A DNA stretch of 8,096 nucleotides, from NCBI GenBank assembly GCA_937873665.1, contig CALMYW010000238.1:1-8096 (forward strand), read 5' to 3'. The position numbers and the translations under genes are program-made. The notes beneath the pieces were generated by a model, which had not been told where the DNA came from, searched no databases, and saw nothing but the letters and a program-made list of their open reading frames with translations. This document shows positions 1 through 6,693 of the stretch, piece after piece. Each line of letters starts with the position of its first letter. The stretch's first letter is position 1. The DNA is from an uncultured Sphingorhabdus sp. GTDB taxonomy: Bacteria; Pseudomonadota; Alphaproteobacteria; Sphingomonadales; Sphingomonadaceae.

Positions 1-1
1 C

Positions 2-730
2 CCCGGTCATGAAGCGGCTTTCATCCGACGCCAGATAGAGGACCGCCGCCGCAACTTCCTCGGGCTCGCCGATCCGCCCGATCGGCACCTGCTTGGCGAG
101 CTTGGCCCGCAAGGCCTGGTCGCTGCTCAGTTCGTCGAGCAGGCCCGTGTCGATGAAGCTTGGATGGACCGAGTTGCAGCGGATATCCCAGCCGCCGCGC
201 GCGCAATGGAGCGCGACCGACTTGGTGAGCATCCACATCGCCGCCTTGGACGCATTGTAGTTGGCGAAGGCGTGCGAGGCGATCAGCGCCGAGATCGACG
301 CAATGTTGACGATCGATCCCGGCTGGCGCTTGCGCAGCAGCGGCAGCGCATATTTGATGCCGGGAAAGGCGCTGTCGACATTGGCTGCCATGCCGAGCCG
401 CCATTGATCGAGCGACAGATCCTCGACTGATCCCATCACCACCATGCCCGCATTGTTGACGAGCACGGAGAGGCCTCCATGGCGTTCATCCACCTGAGCG
501 AGCACTGCCTGCCAGTCGGCCTCGCTGGTTACGTCGAGGCGCGCGGCCCAGGCGATTGGCTTGCCCATCCCGGTGTTGATTCGCTCGGCAACCTGGCCGG
601 CAGCGTCGGCGTCTCGATCAGTGAGCACGACAAGCGCGCCTTCGCGCGCGAGCGCCTGCGCGATGGCGCTCCCGAGCCCCCCGGCGGCGCCTGTGATCAG
701 CGCAATCTTGTCCTGTACGCGATTTGCCAT
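2..730 (-). CDS. Short-chain dehydrogenase/reductase, NAD-type (3' end off the window)
   Basis: Classical SDR oxidoreductase, probably acting on an alcohol or ketone in the cytoplasm; the substrate cannot be told from sequence. Read from ATG at 730, 243 codons are visible and the frame is still open at the window edge. The Rossmann cofactor motif TGAAGGLG lies at residues 13-20. Asp38, at the end of the second strand, suggests NAD(H) rather than NADP(H). NNAG is at 92-95. The catalytic tetrad is N117, S145, Y158 and K162, with the usual 13-residue Ser-Tyr spacing, followed by the conserved region around HPSFIDTG. Family length is about 250, so only about 10 residues are missing. A good Shine-Dalgarno, AAAGGAAG (735-742), sits just upstream. 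The gene is transcribed away from the tRNA fragment and appears to be host DNA flanking the integrated element. Confidence 0.93.
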   Translation of the reverse strand, partial: MANRVQDKIALITGAAGGLGSAIAQALAREGALVVLTDRDADAAGQVAERINTGMGKPIAWAARLDVTSEADWQAVLAQVDERHGGLSVLVNNAGMVVMGSVEDLSLDQWRLGMAANVDSAFPGIKYALPLLRKRQPGSIVNIASISALIASHAFANYNASKAAMWMLTKSVALHCARGGWDIRCNSVHPSFIDTGLLDELSSDQALRAKLAKQVPIGRIGEPEEVAAAVLYLASDESRFMTG

Positions 731-824
731 GCGTCTTCCTTTCGCGAGAACAACGCTGCTAGCGCGGTGCAACGCGGCGGACAATCGTAACCGGAAATTG
801 AGGGCTGCTGCGGCGCAATAGAAT

Positions 825-873
825 TGGTGACCCCAACGGGACTCGAACCCGTGTTTTCGCCGTGAAAGGGCGA
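825..873 (-). other. tRNA-Glu(UUC) 3' half, probable attachment site left by integration
   Basis: Read on the minus strand from 873 to 825 this is the 3' two-thirds of a tRNA. The anticodon stem TCGCC/GGCGA pairs perfectly around loop CTTTCAC, with anticodon UUC at 864-866 (Glu). A 4-base variable loop (853-856) follows, then T stem ACGGG/CCCGT around TTCGAGT, the 3' acceptor strand TGGGGTC (829-835), discriminator A and an encoded CCA (825-827). The matching 5' acceptor strand (GACCCCA) and D arm are absent from the adjacent bases toward the integrase, so this is not a complete tRNA gene. Tyrosine integrases commonly use tRNA 3' halves as att sites, and an integrase gene starts 137 bases away. 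I infer that this is the host's displaced 3' half, with the intact copy at the element's other end. Confidence 0.85.
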
Positions 874-881
874 AAAACTGC

Positions 882-954
882 ACACAAGCGAACTCACGAG
901 AGCTCAATAAAACAGGTATTTGTGGGGAAATCGCCCTTGTGTGTTCGCCTGTGT
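882..954. repeat. Inverted and direct TTCGCYTGTGT-like motifs between att site and integrase
   Basis: The sequence acacaagcgaac (882-893) is repeated inverted as gttcgcctgtgt (943-954), 11 of 12 bases matching. A third related stretch, tcgcccttgtgtg (931-943), matches the inverted left copy over cttgtgtg. The heptamer tgtgttc also occurs twice in direct orientation at 940-946 and 950-956, ten bases apart, close to one helical turn. The copies cannot all pair as one nested hairpin, so a protein-binding array is likelier than an RNA structure. Location suggests integrase arm-type sites or an operator for the integrase promoter; this is inference. Confidence 0.5.
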
Positions 955-966
955 TCAGGCATGAAT

Positions 967-988
967 ATTACCGAAGTATTACCGAAGT
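967..988 (+). repeat. Perfect tandem 11-bp repeat upstream of the integrase
   Basis: The unit attaccgaagt occurs twice head to tail, at 967-977 and 978-988, without mismatch. It ends 21 bases before the integrase start codon and 7 bases before its ribosome binding site. Two units one helical turn apart on the same face of DNA are typical of a protein-binding site, either integrase or excisionase arm sites or a repressor operator. No other copy was found in the window. Confidence 0.6.
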
Positions 989-995
989 TCCGATT

Positions 996-1003
996 GGAGG
1001 GGG
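996..1003 (+). promoter_or_regulatory. Strong Shine-Dalgarno fixing the integrase GTG start
   Basis: GGAGGGGG lies 6 bases before the GTG at 1010. It supports that GTG over the in-frame ATG at 1037, which has no comparable site before it. Confidence 0.75.
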
Positions 1004-1009
1004 TGAGGC

Positions 1010-2284
1010 GTGGCGCGGACGGTTAAGAACTACGCGATGTCGAAGCGTTCGGAGCGGGAGCGCCTGAAGGAGCGGGCTGAGCCCTACTGGACGACGATCA
1101 ACGAAGGCCAGCACGTCGGCTACTATCGTGGCGCGCGCGGCGGCAAGTGGGTCGCCCGGTATCGCAGACCGGGCGCTGAAGCTGGATATGCTAAATCGAC
1201 ATTGGGGGAAGCTGACGACGTTTCCGATGCGAACGGAACCACCGTACTCGATTGGCGGCAGGCGCAGGAGAAGGCCCGACAATGGTTCTCCGATCTCGAT
1301 AGGCAGGACGGGCGCGTTGCGGGACCCTACACGGTTGGAGATGCGCTGGACGACTACCTGAAGGCTTTCACGGGCAAGTCATTCGCCAAGACCAAGGCGC
1401 GTGCCGATGCAATCCGGCCAGAGCTGGGTATGATAGAGATGAAGGAGCTGACCCAGAACAAGGTAGAGGACTGGCACGCCGCGCGTGCTAAATCGCCCGC
1501 AAGGCTGCGGACTAGCAAGGGAGCAAAGGAGGTCCGCACCCGGCCCATCGACGGCGATGATGCCGTCCGTCGCCGTCGTTCGACCGCCAACCGGGATTTG
1601 ACCGTGCTCAAAGCGGCGCTCAACGAAGCATTTCGTAGGCGAAAGGTGGCCACCGACACGGCATGGCGTATGGTCAAGCCGTTCAAGGGCGTCGACACTG
1701 CCAAGCTACGCTACCTCTCCGACCATGAGGCGCAGCGGATCGTAAATGCCTGCGACTCCACATTCCGGCCGATGGTGCAGGCGGCGCTACTAACTGGTGC
1801 GCGATATGGTGAACTGAAGGCCGCCCGTGTCCGTGACTTCGACGAGGCTGCGGGCGTCCTGATGTTGACGGATACCAAGGCGAACAAGCCTCGCCCGGTC
1901 TATCTTGAAGATGAGGGTATAGAGCTACTGAAGCGCCACGCCGCGGGCAATTCAGGTGACGGGCTCCTGTTTCCCCGACCCGATGGCGATATTTGGGGCC
2001 CCAGCCAGCAAAACCGATACATGCAGCGCGCTTCTGAGAACGGGAACGTTATGCCGCGCGCCACCTTTCATGACCTGCGTCGAACATTCGGCGCTCGCCT
2101 TGCCGTTAAAGGCGTCCCGATGGCCATCATTGCCGAGGCCCTAGGCCACGCGGATGAACGTATCACCCGTAAGCATTACGCCCACCTCGCGCCGTCGCAT
2201 GTCGCCGACGTCGTTCGCGCTGCGATGGGAGGAATGGGGATCGTCCAGAAGAGTAACATGGCGCTCTTACCGACAAGGAAGTGA
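1010..2284 (+). CDS. Tyrosine recombinase (phage/island integrase)
   Basis: Site-specific recombinase of the tyrosine (lambda Int) family, 424 residues, a usual length for island integrases. It would cut and rejoin DNA at the tRNA-Glu site beside it. Residues about 20-100 form the N-terminal arm-binding-type region, about 105-215 the SAM-like core-binding domain starting near YTVGDALDDYL, and about 235-400 the catalytic domain. All catalytic residues are visible: R265 in TGARYGEL, K290 in TDTKANKPR, H354 and R357 in HDLRR, H380 in LGH, and nucleophile Y390 in RKHYAH. The frame is unbroken, so the protein may be active. It starts with GTG behind a strong ribosome binding site. It is divergent from the SDR gene and convergent with the Tad operon. 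Repeats in its leader may provide binding or autoregulatory sites. Confidence 0.95.
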   Translation: MARTVKNYAMSKRSERERLKERAEPYWTTINEGQHVGYYRGARGGKWVARYRRPGAEAGYAKSTLGEADDVSDANGTTVLDWRQAQEKARQWFSDLDRQDGRVAGPYTVGDALDDYLKAFTGKSFAKTKARADAIRPELGMIEMKELTQNKVEDWHAARAKSPARLRTSKGAKEVRTRPIDGDDAVRRRRSTANRDLTVLKAALNEAFRRRKVATDTAWRMVKPFKGVDTAKLRYLSDHEAQRIVNACDSTFRPMVQAALLTGARYGELKAARVRDFDEAAGVLMLTDTKANKPRPVYLEDEGIELLKRHAAGNSGDGLLFPRPDGDIWGPSQQNRYMQRASENGNVMPRATFHDLRRTFGARLAVKGVPMAIIAEALGHADERITRKHYAHLAPSHVADVVRAAMGGMGIVQKSNMALLPTRK

Positions 2285-2508
2285 ATAACGAATGCCCGCT
2301 TTCGCCGGTGACCTCAACCGGTCGACGCAACACCATATTCCTTTTGGATTGGTGGAGGTTGTGATGGGATACCGGCGTCGGTGATGACTGGCAGATGCTC
2401 ACCATCACCCCCACGCTGAGCGGTATCACGGGACAGTCGAGCAACTCGATCTTGGTCCGCATGGCGATGCGCCGCCGCGCGGCCACTGCCGCCTTCGCCT
2501 GACGACCG
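2285..2508. other. Intergenic gap between integrase and the Tad operon
   Basis: This 224-base gap separates two convergent genes. Apart from the possible gene tail at 2365-2502, it contains ggtgacctcaaccgg (2307-2321), which matches 13 of 15 bases of the acceptor end of the tRNA fragment (826-840) in the same orientation. A 5-bp stem (CCGTC 2506-2510, GACGG 2516-2520) spans the cpaA stop, but it lacks a T tract and is not called a terminator. No complete tRNA gene and no clear transposon end is present. Confidence 0.5.
2365..2502 (+). pseudogene. Possible 3' remnant of an unidentified gene
   Basis: Between the integrase and the Tad operon an open frame of 45 sense codons runs from just after a TGA (2362-2364) to a TGA at 2500-2502. 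It reads DTGVGDDWQMLTITPTLSG and continues to an arginine-rich end, MAMRRRAATAAFA. It looks like the C-terminal tail of a protein: codons end mostly in G or C, and the strand-like TITPTLSG segment is followed by a basic end. No good upstream start or ribosome binding site was seen; the internal ATG codons (2395, 2461) would give very short peptides. I do not recognise the family. It could be debris from an element end, a truncated host gene, or chance in GC-rich DNA. Confidence 0.3.
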
Positions 2509-3039
2509 TCAGGAGGACGGGAAGGCACTTAGATGGAGATCGGGAAGTTTTGGCGCGCCTGAAGGGTGCGCGCCGTGCATCGCCATGGTCATCGCCGCGC
2601 CGGCCGCGATCGCAATGCCATAGGGGATCGGACCACGCCTCCTGAGCGCCGGGATCGGGAAACGGGCATGGATGGCTTCAGGTAGCAACCTGCGGCCGAA
2701 GATGAGCCCGAGTCCAAGCATGCCGCCGCTCATAGTCGTCCAGGCGAGAAGAAATAGGCCTCCCTGAATATCGAACCAGATCGACGCCGCGGCGAGGAGC
2801 TTGGCGTCCCCCCCGCCGAACCAACGGATCGCGAAGAGCAGCATGCCGAGTGCCAATGTGGCGGCAAAAGATGCACCATTCTGCCACAGTCCCGTATGGA
2901 CGCCATTGGCCCAGACCCAAACGCCGAAGAGCAGCAGCAAGGCTGCTGGCCATAGATTCGAGATTTTGAGCTGTACCGCGTCCTGCAAAGCCGCGCCAGC
3001 AACGAGGAGGTAGAATAAGCACAGCAGCCAATAGTTCAA
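2509..3039 (-). CDS. cpaA: Prepilin peptidase CpaA/TadV (A24 family)
   Basis: Membrane aspartyl protease that cleaves the leader from Flp-type prepilins before pilus assembly. It has 176 residues, normal for the short CpaA/TadV type without an N-methyltransferase domain. The two A24 aspartates are D20, in LQDAVQLKISN, and D78, in the signature GGGDAKLL (75-82). Hydrophobic segments lie near 4-18, 31-48, 58-72, 84-110 and 140-155, and PYGIAIAAGA (139-148) is the family's conserved C-terminal helix. The start is unusual: TTG at 3039 overlaps the upstream gene's TGA by four bases (TTGA), and the next in-frame Met is residue 66, past the first catalytic Asp. It is the last gene of the operon here, whereas in many Tad loci it lies near the pilin gene. 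Confidence 0.92.
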   Translation of the reverse strand: MNYWLLCLFYLLVAGAALQDAVQLKISNLWPAALLLLFGVWVWANGVHTGLWQNGASFAATLALGMLLFAIRWFGGGDAKLLAAASIWFDIQGGLFLLAWTTMSGGMLGLGLIFGRRLLPEAIHARFPIPALRRRGPIPYGIAIAAGAAMTMAMHGAHPSGAPKLPDLHLSAFPSS

Positions 3040-3857
3040 CGGGAGCGGTCCTTTGAAGTGAGTGCTTCGAGATTAGCTTCCGCAACATCAAACCGGAACG
3101 GATAGTCGCGGATTGCCTGACGGAAATAGCGCCTTGCGCTTTCGCTGTCGCCTCCGGCGAGTGCAGCGAAGCCGGCGTTGTTGAGCCGTTGCGCGCGTTC
3201 GGTGGGATCTTCGTCCTTGTCGAACTGCGGCCGTTCGCCCGCCGCTACCCTGGCGATGTCGAGATTGTTCGCTGCGCGGCGATTGGCCGGTGCGACAGAC
3301 AGCGCCTGTTGAAAATAGCTCATCGCTTCGTGCGCGTGGCCCTGCGCGAGCAGGGACATTCCCGCATTGTTGAGAAGTCCCGGACTGTCGGGGTCAAGCG
3401 CGAGCGCCTTTCGATAGGCGCTGTCGCTCTCGGTCCAGCGTCCCTGCCGGTCGCGAACCATGGCGAGCGCACCCCAGCCATTCGCATCGTCCGAGCAGTT
3501 CGACAGCGCAGGGACGAGCCGCGCCTCTGCATCCGCGTCGCGACCGAGATGGAGCGCGGCGATTCCCGCGGCGACCGCGACTCTGCAATTGCCAGGATTG
3601 TCAGTACGTATTCGCTCGTACATTGCGAAGGCCGTGGCATCTTCGCGGCGGGCGAGGGCGAGCGCGGCACGCAATAATTCCATCGCCGGTCCAGCGATTG
3701 CCGGCATTTTCGCAAGCATGGCATCCGCCTGGACCAGCCGGCCACCCGCAATCGCTCGCTCGACGGCGGAAACGAACCTGTCCTCGGAAAGCTGCTGCGG
3801 CTCGGCGGCAACGGCCGGTACGGCCAGCATCGCAAGAAGGAGCGGCAGCGCGCGCAT
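3036..3857 (-). CDS. Secreted TPR protein of the Tad operon
   Basis: Periplasmic tetratricopeptide-repeat protein, 273 residues from ATG at 3857. That start is chosen because it gives a clean signal peptide, MRALPLLLAMLAVPAVAA, with likely cleavage before or near EPQQ. An upstream in-frame ATG (3908) would add 17 residues and overlap the previous gene by 44 bases. TPR-like helices occur near 58-115, with clear repeats at 127-160 (GWGALAMV...ALALDPD), 161-194 (LLNNAGMSLL...ALSVAPA) and 223-256 (RLNNAGFAALAGGD...YFRQAI). Two cysteines, C91 and C121, could form a disulfide in the periplasm. It starts 7 bases after the preceding TPR gene and overlaps cpaA by 4 bases, so it belongs to the unit. 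The role is inferred: a scaffold or assembly helper for the pilus. It may share the tadD function with its neighbour; which one is the true TadD is unsure. Confidence 0.85.
   Translation of the reverse strand: MRALPLLLAMLAVPAVAAEPQQLSEDRFVSAVERAIAGGRLVQADAMLAKMPAIAGPAMELLRAALALARREDATAFAMYERIRTDNPGNCRVAVAAGIAALHLGRDADAEARLVPALSNCSDDANGWGALAMVRDRQGRWTESDSAYRKALALDPDSPGLLNNAGMSLLAQGHAHEAMSYFQQALSVAPANRRAANNLDIARVAAGERPQFDKDEDPTERAQRLNNAGFAALAGGDSESARRYFRQAIRDYPFRFDVAEANLEALTSKDRSR
3049..3054 (-). promoter_or_regulatory. Ribosome binding site supporting the cpaA TTG start
   Basis: On the minus strand AAAGGA lies 9 bases before the TTG at 3039, inside the 3' end of the preceding TPR gene. It supports a TTG start with translational coupling. 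Confidence 0.5.
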
Positions 3858-3864
3858 CGGGCTA

Positions 3865-4716
3865 TCAGCCGCGCTGATCTTTGAGGCGATTGTCAAACGC
3901 AACGGCATCGCGACCGAGCATCAGCATGATGCCCCTGACACCCTTCGAGGGCTGCAGCGTGGGGGTGAACGGCAACGCCTTTGCGAGTTGGTGGGCCGAC
4001 TGGCGGCTACCCGCGTCGAACAGTACCCGCGAGCGCATGAGGCGCCACCGCGTGTTCCCGGTCGCGACTTTCTGCCAGCCATCTGCGGCAAGGTAAGCGC
4101 GCATCCGGGCGGCTTGCTTGGCGCGGCCGACGGCGTTGATGACGCGGACGCGCGGCTGATCTTTCACGACGTTGGCGGTCTCGGTCGAAGGGGCGGGGTT
4201 ATCGGGAACCGCGATGGTGACGCTCGCGTCGATCGCGACCGTCACGGAGCTTCCGGCGTCGAAAATCGACTGCTCCGCCTGCAATGAGGCGGTCCGCGCC
4301 TGCCGCGCCTCGAGGGCGGTGACTTCCTCGAAGAGCTTGCGGGCGGCGAAGGTCTCGCCCTGCCGGGCGAATGAGCGTGCGAGATTGCGCAGCACGCGGC
4401 CGTCTTCGGGCGCGATGGCCAGCGCCAGTTCGTAATAGCGACGGCTGAGATCAAAACGATTGAGCTGATCGTAGGAGGCTGCAAGCCCGTTATAGGCGTC
4501 GACATTCTCGCCGTCCTCGCGAAGCGAGCGACGGAATGACACAGTCGCCAGAGCATATTCGCCCCGTCTGAAAAAATTCCGGCCGGCATCGAGCGCCGAA
4601 CTGGCAGACGGCGCCGCCCCATAGCCATCGGGGATGGCCCGGACCGCGATACGATTCATGCTGCAATTCGGAAGCGCCAGAACCGCAATCCCGGTCAGGA
4701 GGTATCGAACCTTCAT
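3865..4716 (-). CDS. tadD: TPR lipoprotein-like protein with LytR_C-like domain (TadD position)
   Basis: Envelope TPR protein, 283 residues. The N-terminus, MKVRYLLTGIAVLALPNCS, is a signal peptide ending at Cys18. It resembles a lipobox (LPNC), but Asn just before the Cys is atypical, so lipidation is uncertain. TPR helices span about 40-135, with repeats near 42-68, 72-104 (NVDAYNGLAASYDQLNRFD) and 106-137. A low-complexity linker at about 155-185 leads to residues 188-278, which look like a LytR_C domain: PRVRVINAVG, then AARMRAYLAADGW, AHQLAKAL and GIMLMLGRDAVAF. Position directly after tadC plus TPR content match tadD of other Tad loci, where TadD is a lipoprotein that helps secretin assembly. 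The start follows the tadC stop by 2 bases, with GAGG (4722-4725) as ribosome binding site. The LytR_C call rests on pattern only. Confidence 0.8.
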   Translation of the reverse strand: MKVRYLLTGIAVLALPNCSMNRIAVRAIPDGYGAAPSASSALDAGRNFFRRGEYALATVSFRRSLREDGENVDAYNGLAASYDQLNRFDLSRRYYELALAIAPEDGRVLRNLARSFARQGETFAARKLFEEVTALEARQARTASLQAEQSIFDAGSSVTVAIDASVTIAVPDNPAPSTETANVVKDQPRVRVINAVGRAKQAARMRAYLAADGWQKVATGNTRWRLMRSRVLFDAGSRQSAHQLAKALPFTPTLQPSKGVRGIMLMLGRDAVAFDNRLKDQRG

Positions 4717-4718
4717 AG

Positions 4719-5687
4719 TCACCTCGACATTGCTGGAATGAGGATGTGGACGACGCGTATGGCTGCAGGCAGCATCAGTACCCCGATCATAACCGGCAGC
4801 ATGCAGGTGACGAGGGGAATGGAAAGCAGAACGGGCAGTCGGTGTGCCTTTTCCTCGGCCCGCAACCGGCGCTTTTCGCGCATTTCCGCAGCGTAGACCC
4901 GCAGCGTTTGGCCGATACTCGAACCGAGCTTGTCGGACTGGATTAACAGCGTCGCGAAGGATCGGATCTCGTCGACTTCGGCGCGGTCGGCCATGCGGCG
5001 CAGCGCTTCCTCGCGGGCCCGGCCGGCGCGCAGCTCGAGGACAACGCCGCCCAGCAGGTCCGCGACCCTCGGTTGGGACAGGACCATTTCCCGCCCGACC
5101 CGGTCGAACGCGGCTTCGAGCCCGAGCCCGGCTTCGACGCAGACCAGCATCAGGTCGAGTGCGTCTGGGAATCCGCGCACAAGTTCTTCCCTGCGCCGGT
5201 CGGCGCGGGCGGTGATGAAGAGATTGGGGATATACAGCCCAAACAGCGCGAGAATCGCGCTCGTAAGATAGAGCTTGAAGATTGAGATGTCCTCGCCACG
5301 TACAAACGTCGTCACGACGAAAATCGCCGGCAGTCCAAGCGTCAGGGTCAGACGGATGAGCGTAAAGAGCTGCGGCGCCTCGGGCGCCGCGTAACCGGCC
5401 GCGATCAGCCGGCGTCGGAGGGTGTGCGCCTTGGAATCGGCGAGCGAAAGGCCGCGGCTTTCGAAGGCGTTGATGATGCCGGACCAAGCGGATCGATTGG
5501 CTTCGCCGCGCAGCGTCGAATAACCGCCGGTCGACGTCTTGACGCTCGCGCTTTCCTCGAGACGACGGCGCAGCGCAAGGCGACGCTCGATGTGGCGGCT
5601 GATCTCGAACGTAATCGCGGTCACCACCATGAAAAGGAGGATCAGTAGGACGGCGCGCGTGAAAGGCTGAAGGAAGATATGGGCCAT
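4719..5687 (-). CDS. tadC: Tad pilus inner-membrane platform protein TadC (CpaH)
   Basis: Polytopic inner-membrane protein of the type II secretion F family, 322 residues; with TadB it forms the platform on which the CpaF ATPase acts. Membrane segments are predicted near 12-27, 107-128, 138-158 and 286-312. The T2SF domain spans about 173-300 and opens with GFPDALDLMLVCVEAGLGL (172-190); it includes the second conserved stretch LIQSDKLGSSIGQTLRVYA (248-266), typical of TadC. The cytoplasmic part is rich in Arg and Lys (RRRLRE-like stretches and EKRRLRAEEKAHRLP). It starts at ATG 5687, 4 bases after the tadB stop, and ends 2 bases before the next gene. It is called TadC rather than TadB by order and by the shorter N-terminal half. 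The protein looks complete. Confidence 0.93.
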   Translation of the reverse strand: MAHIFLQPFTRAVLLILLFMVVTAITFEISRHIERRLALRRRLEESASVKTSTGGYSTLRGEANRSAWSGIINAFESRGLSLADSKAHTLRRRLIAAGYAAPEAPQLFTLIRLTLTLGLPAIFVVTTFVRGEDISIFKLYLTSAILALFGLYIPNLFITARADRRREELVRGFPDALDLMLVCVEAGLGLEAAFDRVGREMVLSQPRVADLLGGVVLELRAGRAREEALRRMADRAEVDEIRSFATLLIQSDKLGSSIGQTLRVYAAEMREKRRLRAEEKAHRLPVLLSIPLVTCMLPVMIGVLMLPAAIRVVHILIPAMSR

Positions 5688-5691
5688 GTCG

Positions 5692-6693
5692 CTAAACCTT
5701 CAGATCGATCATGCGCCGGATCGTGATGAAGCCGATCGCGTAGAGACCCGTCAGTACCGCATAGCCGATAATGAAGGCGCGTTCCTGCGCGACGTCGAGA
5801 AAGAAGGCCGGGTTGACCAGGAACAGGCCGACAAAGGTAACGATCGGCAGGGCCGTCAGGATCAGCGCGGTCATGCGGCCTTCGGAGCTCAGCGCGCGCA
5901 CTTTCATCAGCATGGAATGGCGCTCGCGGATCACCTGCGCGAGATTTTCGAGGATTTCCGCCAGATTGCCGCCGGTTTCGGCCTGAACCGACAACGAGAC
6001 GACGAACATGTGAATTTCATCGATCTGCCAGCGATTGGCGAAATTCTGGAGCGCGTCTCGCAGCTCGGCGCCGTAGGTAACCTCGTCGACCACCATGCCG
6101 AGTTCGCTGCCGATCGGATCGGTCATTTCTTCGGTCAACAGGTTGAGCGCCGCCGAGACGGGATGGCCGGCGCGCAGGCCTCGCACGAACACGTCGAGCG
6201 CGACCGGGAACTGTTCCTGGATCTTCTTGCGGCGCTGGGCGGCCAGCCGCGACAACGCCATCATCGGCAGAGCGAAGCCGGCGGCGATCGCGAAGGTGCC
6301 GATCATGAGCAGCAGGCCGAACGTCGGCTTAAAGCCCTTTAGCATCGCAAGACCGAAGGCGACGAACGCGATCAGGGCGACGGCGGCGATCAGGGCGACC
6401 AGCAGCGTCTCGCCGGTATATTTGAGACCGCTGGTGTCCAGAGCGCGTTCGATCCGACTCCCGATCCGGCCCGCGATGCCCGGCAGGCTGCCCAGGCCTT
6501 CGCCCTGCTTGCGGCGCAGGCGGGCATAGACCACCTCGCGCGTATTGCCGTCCTCGATCATCTGGAGGCGGCGATTGACGCGCTGGTGCTTCGAATAGCG
6601 CTCGCGGACCAGTCCGACGATGCCCTCGATGCCGAGCACAACGGCTGCGAAGATCAGCAGCAACAGGAAGAGGCGGATCGCGGTGCTTTCCAT
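5692..6693 (-). CDS. tadB: Tad pilus inner-membrane platform protein TadB (CpaG)
   Basis: Inner-membrane T2SF-family protein, 333 residues, partner of TadC in the Flp pilus assembly platform. Membrane segments lie near 6-28, 96-118, 122-146, 274-294 and 305-326. The T2SF domain is about 162-290 and includes QFPVALDVFVRGLRAGHPV (161-179), with the second family motif VQAETGGNLAEILENLAQVI at 236-255. The start is placed at ATG 6693, whose A is shared with the cpaF stop (TGATG), giving a one-base overlap and likely translational coupling. A TTG one codon earlier is possible but less attractive. The product feeds the same complex as the flanking genes. Nothing is missing relative to the family. 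Confidence 0.94.
   Translation of the reverse strand: MESTAIRLFLLLLIFAAVVLGIEGIVGLVRERYSKHQRVNRRLQMIEDGNTREVVYARLRRKQGEGLGSLPGIAGRIGSRIERALDTSGLKYTGETLLVALIAAVALIAFVAFGLAMLKGFKPTFGLLLMIGTFAIAAGFALPMMALSRLAAQRRKKIQEQFPVALDVFVRGLRAGHPVSAALNLLTEEMTDPIGSELGMVVDEVTYGAELRDALQNFANRWQIDEIHMFVVSLSVQAETGGNLAEILENLAQVIRERHSMLMKVRALSSEGRMTALILTALPIVTFVGLFLVNPAFFLDVAQERAFIIGYAVLTGLYAIGFITIRRMIDLKV

Larger units (their letters stand above)
825..2284. mobile_element. Left end of a tRNA-Glu-integrated element (right boundary unresolved)
   Basis: This groups the tRNA-Glu 3' half, the repeat-bearing leader and the tyrosine recombinase gene. The tRNA half keeps its 3' end toward the SDR gene, so the inserted DNA must lie to its right. 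The right limit given here is only the end of the integrase gene. No intact tRNA-Glu or clear copy of the 49-base half was seen to the right within the window, so the element either extends beyond position 8096, taking in the Tad genes, or has lost its far end by deletion. No excisionase, relaxase, phage structural or transposase gene was recognised. Confidence 0.55.

Noticed and set aside
825..900. A complete tRNA-Glu gene
   Set aside because: Only the anticodon arm to CCA is present. No D arm or 5' acceptor strand (GACCCCA) was found in the bases toward the integrase.
866..954. One large hairpin upstream of the integrase
   Set aside because: The inverted pairs 866-873/931-938 and 882-893/943-954 cross rather than nest, so they do not form a single stem.
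937..966. A sigma-70-like promoter for the integrase
   Set aside because: TTGTGT could serve as a -35, but no acceptable -10 lies at the right spacing, so it is not called.
825..2508. CRISPR array, toxin-antitoxin pair or defence genes in the element
   Set aside because: No regularly spaced repeats and no further complete gene are present besides the integrase.
2506..2520. Rho-independent terminator at the end of cpaA
   Set aside because: The stem is only 5 bp and no T tract follows on either strand.
2163..2528. A 121-codon minus-strand open frame overlapping the integrase end
   Set aside because: Mostly antisense to the integrase, with no motif and no ribosome binding site.
3460..4287. 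A 275-codon plus-strand open frame across the two TPR genes
   Set aside because: It is antisense to two well-supported genes and crosses their junction; the composition is typical of a shadow frame.
4717..5487. An N-terminal extension of the TadD-like protein reaching back into tadC
   Set aside because: The frame is open but reads as an out-of-frame shadow of tadC (Arg/Pro-rich). The signal peptide and ribosome binding site fix the start at 4716.
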